A stretch of 64,000 nt of DNA from Manduca sexta (GCF_014839805.1 NC_051142.1:19934589-19998588), one strand, 5' to 3'. Shown: positions 23,641-34,049, counted from the stretch's first letter. The notes: a model not told the origin generated them from the letters alone. Numbers and translations are program-made.

Positions 23641-23805
23641 TTAGATAATGTTGTTTACTTGTTGTAGATACAGTAACTGAAACATATTGCTTCTTTTTCA
23701 CCTTTCCTGTCAAGCGCGTCTTTCACCTGTCAAGCGGTAATGTGCTCGGGTTATATGTGCTATATTGCAGTTAGTATAATTACTGATTATTAAGAGATTT
23801 ATAAG

Positions 23806-24065
23806 GTCATTGCGTTAATAAACGAAAGCACATACTCCTTTTTATTTCTGCTAACATTGTGCCAATATCATACGTTCATAAAGAATATTTTTACTAAAAA
23901 TCCTAGTTTTACTTTTCAGATTTTTTGATAATTTTGTAGTTTAGTACAAGTATGATGTGTGCGTAAGTATATTTCTGACAGAAAAAGTGACAACAGGATT
24001 TTCTATAACTAATAAAAATATTGCCTGACCGGACGAATCAAATAATACTTTTTGGTTTAAAGCTG
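23806..24065 (+). mobile_element. family G MITE, partial
   Basis: Aligns with the left half of the G copies (GTCATTGCGTTAATAAACGA, TTTCTGCTAACATTGTGCCA, ATCCTAGTTTTACTTTTCAG). The outer CAGGGTCATTTTGACA terminus and the right half are missing. Confidence 0.7.
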
Positions 24066-24439
24066 ACGTATCTACCAACAGAGATGCTAGTAAATTTTGC
24101 CAATGGGTACTTTCTTTTGGCTTTACTTAGCTTAAAATCCGGTACAGTGAAGCCACTACTTACTAAGGCCCAATAAAAAAATCTACCTACTGCTAAAAAA
24201 TAAAGTCTAAAAATACGTATACAAATTAAGTTCAGTCGAATACACCTCTGAACTGTGCGCCCTGGTTAGAGCGAATTTATTTTTCGTGGAATTGTTGGAA
24301 AATATATTTTCCACGTATACATATAAAGTGTAATTTTGGTTTATTTGCGTTGAATATTTTTTGGTACAAATTTATATGAAGGCTAAATTTTATATTTCAT
24401 TTCGCCTTTTTTAATCTGACGCGGCCAGTGTACTTATTG

Positions 24440-24775
24440 AGTACAATTCAGTAGAAATTTCACTGGTGGTAGGTCACTCATATGTGAGAGTCCGCCTGGG
24501 TAGGTACTAGGTACCACCGCAAAGTCTATTTACCGTCAAGCAGCAGTGTGTAGTCACTGTTGTGTTCCGGTTAGAGGACATTGTAGCCAGTGTAACTATT
24601 GGACATACTGAGACTTACCATCTCACGTCTCAGGATGGCGGGCGCAGTGGAATACCAAATAATACTTTGTGATTCAAGGTGTTGGATGGTGTTTCTACTG
24701 TTTAGGGGTGCTCGTATAGCTTATCATCAGGCGAACGGCAAGCACGTATCGTCATTTAAAGCAATAAAAAACAAA
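24440..24775 (+). mobile_element. family F retroposon, longest copy
   Basis: From TCACTCATATGTGAGAGTCC through GTAGTCACTGTTGTGTTCCG, CAGGATGGCGGGCGCAGTGG and TCATCAGGCGAACGGCAAGC to an A-rich end. The plus-strand frame at 24599-24793 inside is fortuitous. Confidence 0.8.
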
Positions 24776-25097
24776 TCGTGTTGTTTAATGTGAGATATTA
24801 AGTTATGTCGGCCCGCTGTGTTACACGTAACATATATAATGAATATTATACACGACTGAACTTATCTGAGTTATTTATACTATAAGTATTTTATTCAGTT
24901 TTGTTTGATATTATTTACTCTTACCAACGGAGTAGAAAAACGGTTAACGGCGTGTTTTCACAACGCGTTTTAGACATTCAATAAACACGATGAAGTCAGT
25001 AACTACGTATTTTTAAATGTAGACTATGTACGCATTGGAAAACACAAATATCAGACGCCCTTCGTCAATAAAATACGCCATCAGCTTTTTTTTTAGA
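24776..25097. other. no gene recognised
   Basis: AT-rich DNA. Confidence 0.35.
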
Positions 25098-25655
25098 AAA
25101 GTGACCCCTGTGCATCTGATGGTAAGCCGAGTAGGGTCCTGTGTTAAATGACTAAATGATTATCTAAATGACCAAATGATTATCCCTCGCCAGTCGATAC
25201 ATACAGGGTCATTTTGACATTGCGTTACTAAATGATACCACATACTCATCTTCACATTTGCTGACATTGTACCGAAACTCCATTAATTACTAATATTTTC
25301 ACGAGAAATCCTGGTTTTAGTTTTCAGTCCTTTTGATCATTTTGAGGTTTAATGCGAATGTGGCATATTCCTGGGTGTATTTCTGACTGGAAGTATGATG
25401 TTGCCACCGCAACGATTTCTCTTAGAGTAGCATTAGTGGCTTTAGGGCGCGCAAAATTAAAATTACTTTTTCATAATATTTATTTTGTTCGAAACTACTT
25501 TTTTATTTTACATCTAAGGCTCAAGTAACTTATTGTAAAGTGTTATTTCACACTTCCAAGTAGATAAGTGTGTGGTATTATTTAGTATTGGGATGTCAAA
25601 ATGACCCTGTATATGGACCCGGCCGCCCTATTTGTAACTGGATATACACTATTGG
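25098..25655 (+). mobile_element. family C copy interrupted by a G MITE
   Basis: Left C part 25098-25203 (CTGTGCATCTGATGGTAAGC ... CTCGCCAGTCGATACATA) and right C part 25610-25655 (TATGGACCCGGCCG, AACTGGATATACACTA). The G element at 25204-25609 splits them. 25140-25190 has a small internal duplication of AAATGATTATC. Confidence 0.7.
25204..25609 (+). mobile_element. family G MITE, complete, TA-flanked
   Basis: 406 bp with terminal inverted repeats starting CAGGGTCATTTTGACATTGC and ending with its near complement (GATGTCAAAATGACCCTG). It is flanked by TA on both sides (25202-25203, 25610-25611), as in Tc1/mariner-type insertion. No transposase. About 405 bp long like the copy at 41.2 kb. Confidence 0.85.
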
Positions 25656-25674
25656 GTTCTAACTGACCGGTATC

Positions 25675-25770
25675 TTGACTGACCCTGCGCCTGCTCACAG
25701 CATTCGCTCACTTGGACGCCACAGTGCTGTCCCGAGCCATTGCCGAGTTGGCATCTACCCAGCTGTGGAC
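25675..25770 (+). pseudogene. fragment of ATP synthase beta-subunit coding sequence
   Basis: ATP synthase beta is the catalytic F1 subunit of mitochondrial ATP synthase. Here about 32 codons' worth of DNA translates in pieces to LTDPAPA, then FAHLDATVLSRAIAEL, then IYPAVD. This matches the conserved stretch DLTDPAPATTFAHLDATT... of the family. There is a +1 shift before FAH, a lost codon in the DATT repeat and a lost G before IYPAVD, so it is not translatable. It is bounded on both sides by family C sequence in opposite orientations. No poly(A) or intron is seen; mechanism of capture unknown. Confidence 0.8.
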
Positions 25771-25890
25771 TTTATAACTGTGTCGACTACGGAGAGGTAA
25801 TCATCTCTCGTTAATCGAAATTGTATTGGACCTCACTCCATTTACCGTCAGTTCCAGCGGGTTAAGATGTCGTAAACGAAAAAAAAAGTC
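25771..25890 (-). mobile_element. family C fragment, mirrored
   Basis: CTGTGTCGACTACGGAGAGG, TAATCATCTCTCGTTAATCG, then CACTCCATTTACCGTCAG: the reverse-oriented start of C. It faces the plus-oriented copy at 25098-25655 across the ATP synthase fragment. Confidence 0.7.
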
Positions 25891-26324
25891 CAGAGGACTA
25901 ATTCTCTATGCCAAACGTTATTTTGATAGTAACAAGCACGTAAGGCATTGCGTCGTGTTTTAGAGAATATATATCGGCTTACATTATACCATTCCACGTT
26001 AAATTCACGAAGATAACACGAGTTTACAGTATAGAGAACAAGCCTCAGCCGCGATGAAAAACAACGAAATAACTTGAGACAGTAAATAATAACTTGTTTG
26101 TTAAAACTTTTATAATAAACGCCTCGAGTTTGTCCGAATTAAATCTTTTGTATATATTCCAACTTTAGAAGTGATGTAGATTTGGTGTTTGGGGAGATGT
26201 TACAGGTACGATATAAGGTTATGTTCGAAGTTGTGTTCAGTGCATCTCGTTCACAAATGTAATAAAAAAAAATCTTGAGAGTATCTGACTAAATTTACTT
26301 TTATTCAATAAATAACAAACATGA
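25891..26324. other. no gene recognised
   Basis: Unassigned AT-rich DNA. Confidence 0.4.
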
Positions 26325-26530
26325 TTTCTTATGTTTACGTGAATGTTAGATATTGAAATAAAACATTTTTTTGGATTTTATCGAGATTTTTATATAATAA
26401 TTTCTCCTGAAGTTTCGAAGACTGCAGCATTCATTTACATGCCCTTACTAAGGTGTTGGTTGTCCAAAAAGTCAGAGTTATAACATCTATTTACATTTTA
26501 CTATTACATGTATAAAACAACTGTAAACAT
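26325..26530 (+). mobile_element. family E copy
   Basis: TTACGTGAATGTTAGATATT, GGATTTTATCGAGATTTTTA, TTTCTCCTGAAGTTTCGAAG, GGTGTTGGTTGTCCAAAAAG, in family order. Confidence 0.7.
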
Positions 26531-26689
26531 AAGAAATCATAAAATATGTAAGTTTTATAATTAAAATAGATTTGCTTACATTGCCTAGCGTTGGAATATT
26601 TGAAATATATGCGAACAAACTCAATCTTTGATATTACTTTGGTATGAAAAATCAGCTCGAATGTATGAAATGAAACGGGGGTACACCAG

Positions 26690-26735
26690 TTGCGCCTCTA
26701 CCTACCCCTCTGAGGATAAATGGTGAGTTTATGTG
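26690..26735 (+). mobile_element. SINE-B 3' scrap
   Basis: CCAGTTGCGCCTCTACCTAC and CCCTCTGAGGATAAATG match the distal SINE-B body. Confidence 0.55.
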
Positions 26736-26739
26736 TCTA

Positions 26740-27539
26740 AATTCATAGAGTTGGAGTGATTTATTTTAGTAAGGCTCTGACGTAACCTTTCGGATGTTAT
26801 CTGTGGAGATGAAGCCGCGTTGTGACGGGCAAGTGTGCTTGTATGTGAATGTTACTGGCTTGGCAACTGGCTTAGCAAGTCGGACTTGCGAGTAGAAGTG
26901 ATATTGCCGTGGATTTTCTATGGCTGGTCATTAGTATTATGTCGTAATATGTAAAAATGTTACTTTTAAAAGTTTTAACATAAATAAAAATTAAATAAGA
27001 TTCTATCTATTTTATTTTATTGTGTATTTGTATAAATGCGTGTAATATTATGATATTATGGGTAATTAGCTACGTACCTATTAGAATTATGAACTACGAA
27101 TTAATAATGTGTAATGTGTATACACAAGACTCAACAAATTTACTTTGTATTAATAAAATTAGACATTAAATACTTAGTTTATAAAAAGTTATGATAGTAT
27201 AAACTTAAAGAAACCAAAGTGTCTCTTAAAAATATGTCATTATATAAAACAATTAAGCGATTATTGATTACCTATATAATAATATTTTTAGGTTTGCGAC
27301 GTTATTAACTAAAAAATATCATTTTAGGATCTTAAATGTGTCATATTACATGTTACATAAACGTGATACGTGATTACGTGATGATATAAAATATACACAA
27401 CATTATTGTTAGTATGTTACAAATCCAAAATTAGTTTTTCGAGAATCGTGGCACAGCCCATTGCACATATTTTTAACATAATAAGTTATATTTTATCCAA
27501 AAACATTAAAATTTTGTCAAGCTTTTGTATTAATAAAAA
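26740..27539. other. AT-rich DNA, no gene recognised
   Basis: Very AT-rich from 26960 onward. No coding frame. Confidence 0.4.
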
Positions 27540-27665
27540 TTCGGCGCATGTCGGTCGCTCGCTGATACCTACTACTACTACCGACCGTTACAAGCACCCT
27601 ACCCGCGGCCCTGCACACGTCCCGCTCGCTCCTTGCGGCGGCGCGGGCGATATGCTTAATCTTTG
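27540..27665. other. isolated GC-rich segment
   Basis: A ~125-bp GC-rich patch (GGTCGCTCGCTGATACC, CCTTGCGGCGGCGCGGGCGA) in AT-rich surroundings. The open frame at 27406-27666 spans it but looks fortuitous. It could be a noncoding first exon or promoter of the plus-strand gene, or a transposon end; I cannot tell which. Confidence 0.35.
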
Positions 27666-28029
27666 ATAGATTCGCGGTAAATTTTCATTGTTATTATTAT
27701 TTTTGTATTTTTATGTGCTCTTTAACACCAAAATCTAATTTGGGTGTATCGGCTTTATGGTATACAAAACATATTTTTGTATTTTAAATCTGCATCTATA
27801 GTTAATTATTATACAACACCAGTGTTGCAAATGAGAATTTAATTTTAAAAATGAAATATTTTATTTTAATACTGGTAATTTTTCATATAAAATTGACGAA
27901 ATTGAAATAAAGATATTATTTATAATAATATATTAATATTAACTGCAAGGTATCACCGTGACCAGCAATGCTAACTTAGCTATATCACTCCAATAATATT
28001 TCAAATATACGCGTCATTTATATCTCAGT

Positions 28030-28150
28030 AGAAAGACGAAGTTACTCGCCCGCAACTCGCGCGAGTACTGTCCTAAACACAAACGCACGCGGGTCGATGA
28101 GAGGCCCGCGTTGGTGCCGCAGTACATTTCGGATTTTGTATCTCTGTCAA
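28030..28150. other. second GC-rich segment
   Basis: CTCGCCCGCAACTCGCGCG and GCACGCGGGTCGATGAGAGG mark another short GC-rich patch with stops in all frames. Same alternatives as 27540-27665. Confidence 0.3.
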
Positions 28151-28185
28151 CTTTGAGGGTACGACTTACATGTAAACTATATTCG

Positions 28186-28460
28186 TAGTATTTGGATATA
28201 CGAAGAGAATGTTTGATAGATTCACGACTTTATTCTCGGACGGTAGGCAGTGGACGAAACCAGATTGCCAACATATTTCTTTTTTTAACTGATTTAAAAA
28301 AAAGTCGAGGTTATTAAACTTATGTATTTGAATACACGAAACAGATTGTTTGTTGATAGATTGTCGACTTCGTACTCGGACGGTAGGCAGAAGGCGAAAC
28401 TAGATTGCCAATATATTTCTATTTTAACCGACTTCGATAAAATAGGAAGGAGGATATCAA
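28186..28460 (+). repeat. tandem duplication, two ~137 bp units
   Basis: Units at about 28186-28322 and 28323-28460 share CTCGGACGGTAGGCAG, ACTAGATTGCCAA-type and AACYGATTT/AACCGACTTC blocks. The sequence resembles a dispersed Lepidoptera-type repeat. Confidence 0.75.
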
Positions 28461-28835
28461 TTTGACGTGTATTTTTTTTTTAATGTTTGTTACATCAGAA
28501 AAAGGCTGGGTGAGCTAATTAAATAAATTAATAGATGTATGAAGAAAATGTTGCATTTTAATTAGTCACTAACTAATAAATTGGTAACCAGTGTATCCCT
28601 TATTATCAAATAACTTTTTGGTTTTTAGTGGTTTTCGAAGGCCGTTTAATGGCATTAAAAAAAAGCATGATTAGATAATATGATTTTGCAAGTGATCATA
28701 TTTATTATTCGCATCAGGTTTAATGTTTACAAACGTGGAGTTTCGGAAGGGTGCGAAGGATTCGAAGGTTCAGCTATTTGATACCTAGTTCTCTCCTTTC
28801 GAAAATGCAACGGTGTAGGTAAATAATAATAATAT
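28461..28835. other. no gene recognised
   Basis: AT-rich DNA. Confidence 0.35.
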
Positions 28836-29145
28836 CACTCCTGTATTATATACTGTCCCACTGTTGAGCACGGGCCTCCTCTACTACTGAGAGGGATTAG
28901 GCCTTAGTCCACCACGCTGGCCTGGTGCGGATTGGTAGACTTCACACACCTTCGAAAATTCCTAATAGAGAATTTCTCAGGTGCAGGTTTCCTAACGATG
29001 TTTTCCTACACTAATAAAGCAAGCGATAATTCACAAAGAATACACACATATTTTTTAGAAAAGTCAGAGGTGTGTGCCCTTGGGATTTGAACCTGCGGAC
29101 ATTCGTCTCGGCAGTCCGTTCCACAACCAACTAGGCTATCGCCGC
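28836..29145 (-). mobile_element. SINE-A copy, full length
   Basis: The minus strand starts AAGCGGCGATAGCCTAGTTG (A-box-like), with GGTTCAAATCCCAAGG (B-box) and GAAGTCTACCAATCCGCACC. It ends at CAACAGTGGGACAG and an ATA-rich tail near 28836. Confidence 0.85.
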
Positions 29146-29249
29146 TTCTCGGTGTAGGTAAATGTTACGTAATTGCAAATACATATAATGTAAGGTTTAT
29201 AATTGCAAAATAAAATAGGATATTTCCCTTAGCAAGAAAAGGAATGGCA

Positions 29250-29560
29250 ACAGCCCAGTTGGTTGTAGAACGGATTGCCGAGACGAATGACTACAGGTTC
29301 AAAATCTAAGCGCACACACTTCTGAATTCTATAAAATGATGTGTGTATTCTGTGTGAATTATCGCTTGCTATTACAGTGAAGGAAAACGTCATGAGGAAA
29401 CCTGCATACCTCAGAAGTTCTCTATAGGAATTTTGAGAGTATGTGAAATCTCAAAATTCCGCACTAGGCCAACGTGGTGGACTAAGGCCTAACCTCTTTC
29501 AGTAGTAGAGGAGGCCCGTGTCCACAGTAGGACAGTATATAATACAGAGCTGATATTATT
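29250..29560 (+). mobile_element. SINE-A copy
   Basis: AGCCCAGTTGGTTGTAGAAC, GGTTCAAAATCTAAGC, TAGTAGAGGAGGCCCGTGTC, then a (ATT)n tail at 29545-29565. It lies ~100 bp from the oppositely oriented copy at 28836-29145, giving an inverted SINE pair. Confidence 0.85.
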
Positions 29561-29739
29561 ATTATAATAGTATTTGGAATCGAACGATTTTGTATAATAA
29601 CCTAACAAATCTAGAGCTTTGTACTACTTTTCTTTACGTATATTACAATTCTAAAAGCCGGATGTCTGTACATTAAAGATATTAAAATACTCTTTATTAG
29701 AGCAACAGAAGCCAAAACAATAGTTTATAGAATTTTTGT

Positions 29740-29894
29740 CTGTCTGTATGTTTGTACACGCATCACGCAAAAACTAATGCATGGAATTTAATGCAATTTT
29801 CATTAATTTATTGCTAGATGTCTAACCTAAAATATAGGCTTAATTTTATTCCGGGAAAACTTTTTACGTAAGCGGAGCTGAAAGAAAAAGCTAG
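29740..29894 (+). mobile_element. Helitron-like 3' part
   Basis: ATGTTTGTACACGCATCACG ... ATTCCGGGAAAACTTTTTAC ... GCGGAGCTGAAAGAAAAAG followed by CTAG (29891-29894) and T. Confidence 0.6.
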
Positions 29895-30168
29895 TGTAGC
29901 ATATTTTTATAACCTCGTTATTACGTCAACAAAGCTTTTAAAACGTTACATCGAACGTTTGAACGCCAGACCTACGATAGAAATATTCGTATTGTATTCA
30001 GATTCAGGTAACAAATAATAAATATGTAAATTCGTTCCATTGTTCAATAATATTGTAGTGGGAAAATAGAAAAAGAAAATACATCTAGCGGTTGTTTGTT
30101 AGAAGAGGGCAGGTGCGCACTCAGGGTATCCTGGGACCCTTATAGGCGCTGAGAGGCAGTCCAGTTTG

Positions 30169-30334
30169 CAGTGGCGAAGGGTGAATTTTTCAAAAGGTAA
30201 CTCGATGCAAAAAAAGCAATCGCCTGGATTAATATATCGCTGCCATTTTAACAGAAAATAAACACTAAGACAGTAATAATTAAACCTAAAAGGGAAGCCG
30301 ATAGGAATCACGTTGTATGGACACTTCGCCACTG
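30169..30334 (+). mobile_element. family D hAT-like MITE, complete
   Basis: 166 bp, CAGTGGCGAAGGGTGAA ... CTTCGCCACTG. Flanking octamers CCAGTTTG / CTAGTTTG differ at one base, consistent with an 8-bp target duplication. Confidence 0.85.
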
Positions 30335-30399
30335 CTAGTTTGTCAACTTTACCAGAAACACTTTTTACGTGGTAAAAATCGCTTATATCATTGGGGGGT

Positions 30400-30625
30400 G
30401 AGTGGCACGATTATGTTGGTTTCACTCGTTTTACGGTCCAATGTTAACTCTCGGGAGTATAGCATCATCAGAGCGAGCATTGGACCGAGTCCCTAACCCC
30501 TGTATACCCTACACCGGCATATCAATCAAAATCCGCGGTGGCTTTCTTCGGCCCAAACGGGATGACCCCGGGATATCTTGTTGCACTGAGATAGCTGGGC
30601 GGAACCGTCCGTGCAGAAACACAAT
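30400..30625 (-). mobile_element. retroelement UTR-like block
   Basis: The reverse complement contains CCACCGCGGATTTTGATTGA and GGTTAGGGACTCGGTCCAAT, related to 21480-21765. There is also a short inverted phrase (GGTCCAATGTTAAC / GAGCGAGCATTGGACC). Overlapping open frames on both strands are by-products of GC content. Confidence 0.45.
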
Positions 30626-30629
30626 AATA

Positions 30630-31290
30630 CACGTGCTATGCGTCCTTCGCGCCTTAAGCAAATATAGGTATTGCGCTTTATAAAAAAAATTATACACCTT
30701 CTTACTACCACACTCAGATAGTCACACTTTTAAGAATTGAATAATCATTGGCAACTTTTTGTTTGCAACTGAATGTCAAATATTTCATCCAAAGACAATT
30801 TATATAATAAATATGAATAAGTATATGCTTTTATTCAGTATTTAAACTATGCACTTTAGAACACCATTGAAATATTGGACTAAGTTAGTTTTCTAGGTTA
30901 GGTCAGCAAAATTTTAAAACCAATTATCTACAAAATTTCTATCGCATCATCCATTTTTGGCTCATCTAAGTTATTTTGTGTAACATAAAGAAATTAAATA
31001 TTTATAAGTATATTATAAGTAATGCTGTGGCCATGATCCCCCCAAATACTCTAAATACGTCCCAAACCAGATCGCATAAACAACATAGACAGGAAGTTGT
31101 CGACAAAATAAACAGTATTCTTATTTACTGTGTTTCGGTAAAATATTAGTATAGAAATAAGCATTAATAAATGATGAACAGCCCTTTAAATTCTTATCTT
31201 ATTTATACGTTCGTTTAATACACGTTCTTGTCATATGTCTCGCCTATGTCCATAAAGGGGTCAGCAAATATAGTGATTATGAAGTATGAA
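30630..31290. other. no gene recognised
   Basis: AT-rich DNA. Confidence 0.35.
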
Positions 31291-31560
31291 TAGGTATGTA
31301 CTACCATCGGTCCGAGAGCGTCTTTCGGTACGCGGGGGCTTCTGAGCTCCCCCACGGCAGAAGACGGGCCGCTCTAAGTGACACTGCGCAGGGACGGTTG
31401 CGGACGACAACTTAGACACTAGTCGAAGGAAACCTGCAGCCGTCCTTAATGCGCCGTAGAGGGTCACCGCGGAGTAGGTACTATCATCGGTAATGTTCGA
31501 CGTACGGCTTGGGTGTGCAGGTGTTGGGACTTGGGTGTGTTTTCTCATAATGTGTGCCCT
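31291..31560. other. GC-rich segment with direct repeats
   Basis: GTACTACCATCGGTCCGAGA (31299) and GTACTATCATCGGTAATGTT (31477) repeat about 178 bp apart around GC-rich DNA. A 140-codon minus-strand open frame (31261-31683) covers it, but its composition (Arg/Pro/Thr-rich, then low-complexity) suggests chance. A LINE 5' UTR with promoter repeats is one possible reading. Confidence 0.3.
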
Positions 31561-31684
31561 GCAATGGGAGAAAATAATATCCAATATTATTATTTGATAA
31601 CTAGGCATTGCCGGCGGCTTTTTCTGTGTTGTTTGCTGTTTCGTTTCATTAAAAGTCCCTAATAGATTTGACGCTAGCGTCATC

Positions 31685-32248
31685 TATTTCAAAAATCAAA
31701 TTAAAAAATTACATTATTTTATATTAAATTAAAAAAACATAGCAAATTACCAGAATAAAAACTCCTATGTTTTAAAACACCAGTTTTTTATGAATGATGC
31801 TGGAGTTTGGACTAAAAAGCTAATCCGACTACCTTAAGTTTTTTTTGAGACCTAATACCGGGTATATCGAATTATAAAAATCCACACAAAAAAATCTGAC
31901 CTGGTAATTGACCCCTGGACTTTAGACGATAATTATAGGCCACATGCCTATGCCTTTTCCATATTACCGACTCATACACGATTTCACATAGATAAAAAAG
32001 ATGTCTTTGTCCTATTGCCAATATATACGCATGTCCATTTCACACCATTCCCGGAACTAAAAATCAACTAGCCTTCAATTTTGGCGCGGGTCCAGATGGC
32101 CAATTACTGGGCACCGCTTCCGCCACCGAGCCGCCAATTTAGTCGAGGTTAGCTTATAATGGTTGCTAATATGGATAGGTTTCTTGGGTTCACTATCTTC
32201 AAAAATCAAATTTATAACATCATAGTGGTAGTAAATCGTCCTATACTA
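31685..32248. other. no gene recognised
   Basis: Unassigned; 32080-32150 is less AT-rich without a coding frame. Confidence 0.35.
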
Positions 32249-32340
32249 TCTATACATATTATAAAACGAAGTTCTCTTTTCTGTCTGTATATTAACGATT
32301 TTCTCAAAATCTGATTTTTGATTTTCTCAAAATTTGGTGA
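32249..32340 (+). mobile_element. Helitron-like 5' end, truncated
   Basis: TCTATACATATTATAAAACG and ACGATTTTCTCAAAATCTGA match the start of the complete copy at 43874. It runs into family F. Confidence 0.6.
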
Positions 32341-32595
32341 TAGGTTAGTGAGAGCCTGAGTAGGTACCCCGCAATGTCTATTTCTGCCGCCAAGCAGAAG
32401 CGTGAGTCACTGTTGTGTTCCGGTTTGAAAGGCATCTTAGCCAGTGTAATTACTGGGCATAATAAGACTGAACAGCTCAATACTTTGTAATTCAGGGGGT
32501 TGGATGGTGTTTCTGTTGTTTATGGGCGGTCGTATCGCTTACCATCAGGGGAACGGCAAGCTCGTCTCGTCATTCAAAGCAATAAAAAAACAAAA
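32341..32595 (+). mobile_element. family F retroposon
   Basis: GAGCCTGAGTAGGTACCCCG, GTCTATTTCTGCCGCCAAGC, GGTTGGATGGTGTTTCTGTT, GAACGGCAAGCTCGTCTCG, then an A-rich tail. Confidence 0.8.
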
Positions 32596-32689
32596 CATAT
32601 AAGTATATATAATACAAACGTTTTCATAAATTAGTTCATCATAATTGTTTGTATCTATAATATTAGTAAGAGTAAGAATTAATATAAGA

Positions 32690-32810
32690 TAATGATTTTT
32701 TATGTTTACGCGAAAGTTAGAAATGGGAATAAAACTATTGTTTTCTGGGGAGAAAATAATAAAAATAACCGCGATAATATCTGAAAAAAAGTTTTATTCC
32801 AAAGTAAGGT
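32690..32810. mobile_element. family E foldback copy, short
   Basis: GGAATAAAACTATTGTTTTC on the left is mirrored by AAAAAAAGTTTTATTCC on the right (about 32783-32799), with family phrase ACCGCGATAATATC between. Confidence 0.55.
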
Positions 32811-33399
32811 AAGTAGTGGGCTCGACAAACATTTTTCTGTCACAGACAGTCCATGTACAAACAGACCTCATTTATGTGGACTATCTTTTATTTTTTAGTT
32901 CTTGAGAACAATGCCATCTATCGGGCTGATCTATCAGAACTATCTTTCAATACAATTCAATATAAAATGTATATTAGTAATAATTATATATTTTCATGTG
33001 CCTTGATGTTCTAGGCGGACATAGTTGCGCATATATCAAGGTCATGAATAAAGCATTTTATTTATTTATTTTATAATACCCACAGTTGAGAAGTGAACTT
33101 GGGACCACTTCACACAATGATGCAATAAAACTTTATTTATCTCATATAAATCCGCGGTGTCCAAAACCGCATACACTGAAGCCGCAATAATCGTGGGATT
33201 ACCATATTAATATCGTTTATTAACGTAAAATCACATTTGGCAGTACACCAGTTTTGCACTATTTAAATAATTTTCAACCCTATCAAGTTGAAATACGGTT
33301 GAAAATTGAATGCGTAATCTAGATTATGCGCGCTGTTAGCAAAAGATTTAAACCCATTACTATTGTTTTAATTCTTTTGTTAACCGATTCCGGGTTTCA
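32811..33399. other. no gene recognised
   Basis: AT-rich DNA. Confidence 0.35.
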
Positions 33400-33459
33400 G
33401 AAGGTTGTAATTGTGTTTTCTGGGTTGGAAATATTTCGAATGCGTAAGTTTTGGTAGGG

Positions 33460-33605
33460 GCCGTGGCCAAGATGCATTCTTACAATCGTTAACGCTAACG
33501 TTATGTATGAGATATCCTAGCAACAGATTCATTAAAAGGATACAATGTTTTATATTTTCTTCTATCGCTAATGATAGCAGAAATGCATCACGCTTACGAT
33601 CTAAG
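33460..33605. repeat. degenerate inverted repeat
   Basis: GATGCATTCTTACAATCGTT (about 33471) is partly complementary to the stretch ending AGCAGAAATGCATC (about 33590). This explains why similar 65-79 codon frames appear on both strands. Probably a decayed transposon. Confidence 0.45.
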
Positions 33606-33893
33606 GTATAAAATGTCACTACGAGGTTTAGTCAAAGAGCTGTGTCTAAGCATTAAGTATACCATTGCACAATTTAAAAAAATGTTTAGAGTTATAATTT
33701 TTTTTTAATGTTCAACCATGATTATTAGACCTTAAAATTATAATTATGATTCTTTCAAACTAAAGTATAATTAAATGTCTGTTTAAAACAAGTTGGTGAA
33801 TAAAATGTCCATGTCCGAATAAAAAAAAACATTTGCGCGAGAAAACGAAAACTTGAACTAGTCATATTTCTCAATAACTCCTTCCTTCCCCAG

Positions 33894-34039
33894 ATCACAA
33901 TGAAAACCCGTGACGTAGTATTGGTGACCACTCTGAGCTGCAGTGTAGTGGCTGTTCTGTTCGCTATCGCAGTCTACCTGTTCGTCAGGAGGCGTAGGAG
34001 AAAGAGAGAGGACGACGACGACACCAGCTGTGCTATACG
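33894..34039 (+). CDS. N-terminal exon of a membrane-anchored protein (possibly synaptotagmin-7-like)
   Basis: A strong splice acceptor (CTCCTTCCTTCCCCAG) precedes ATCACA and an ATG at 33900. The frame runs 46 codons plus two bases to the donor at 34039/34040 (ATACG|gtgagc). Residues 6-29 form one hydrophobic segment beginning VVLVTTLSCSVV. It is followed at once by RRRRRKR and an acidic EDDDD, as in a single-pass protein whose basic side faces the cytosol. GC-rich third positions contrast with the AT-rich flanks. If ATG 33900 is the start, upstream exons are noncoding; the frame is also open through the six bases upstream, so an internal exon is possible. TRDVVLV before the membrane segment resembles TRDVLLV of vertebrate synaptotagmin 7, a Ca2+ sensor in exocytosis. 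No C2-domain exon was found, so the name is tentative. Confidence 0.7.
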
Positions 34040-34049
34040 GTGAGCTATA

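Noticed and set aside
31261..31683. 140-codon minus-strand open frame
   Set aside because: No splice, motif or codon support; it covers a GC-rich block with internal repeats and ends in low-complexity AT-rich DNA.
33380..33619. Overlapping open frames on both strands
   Set aside because: Explained by a degenerate inverted repeat that produces similar peptides in both directions.
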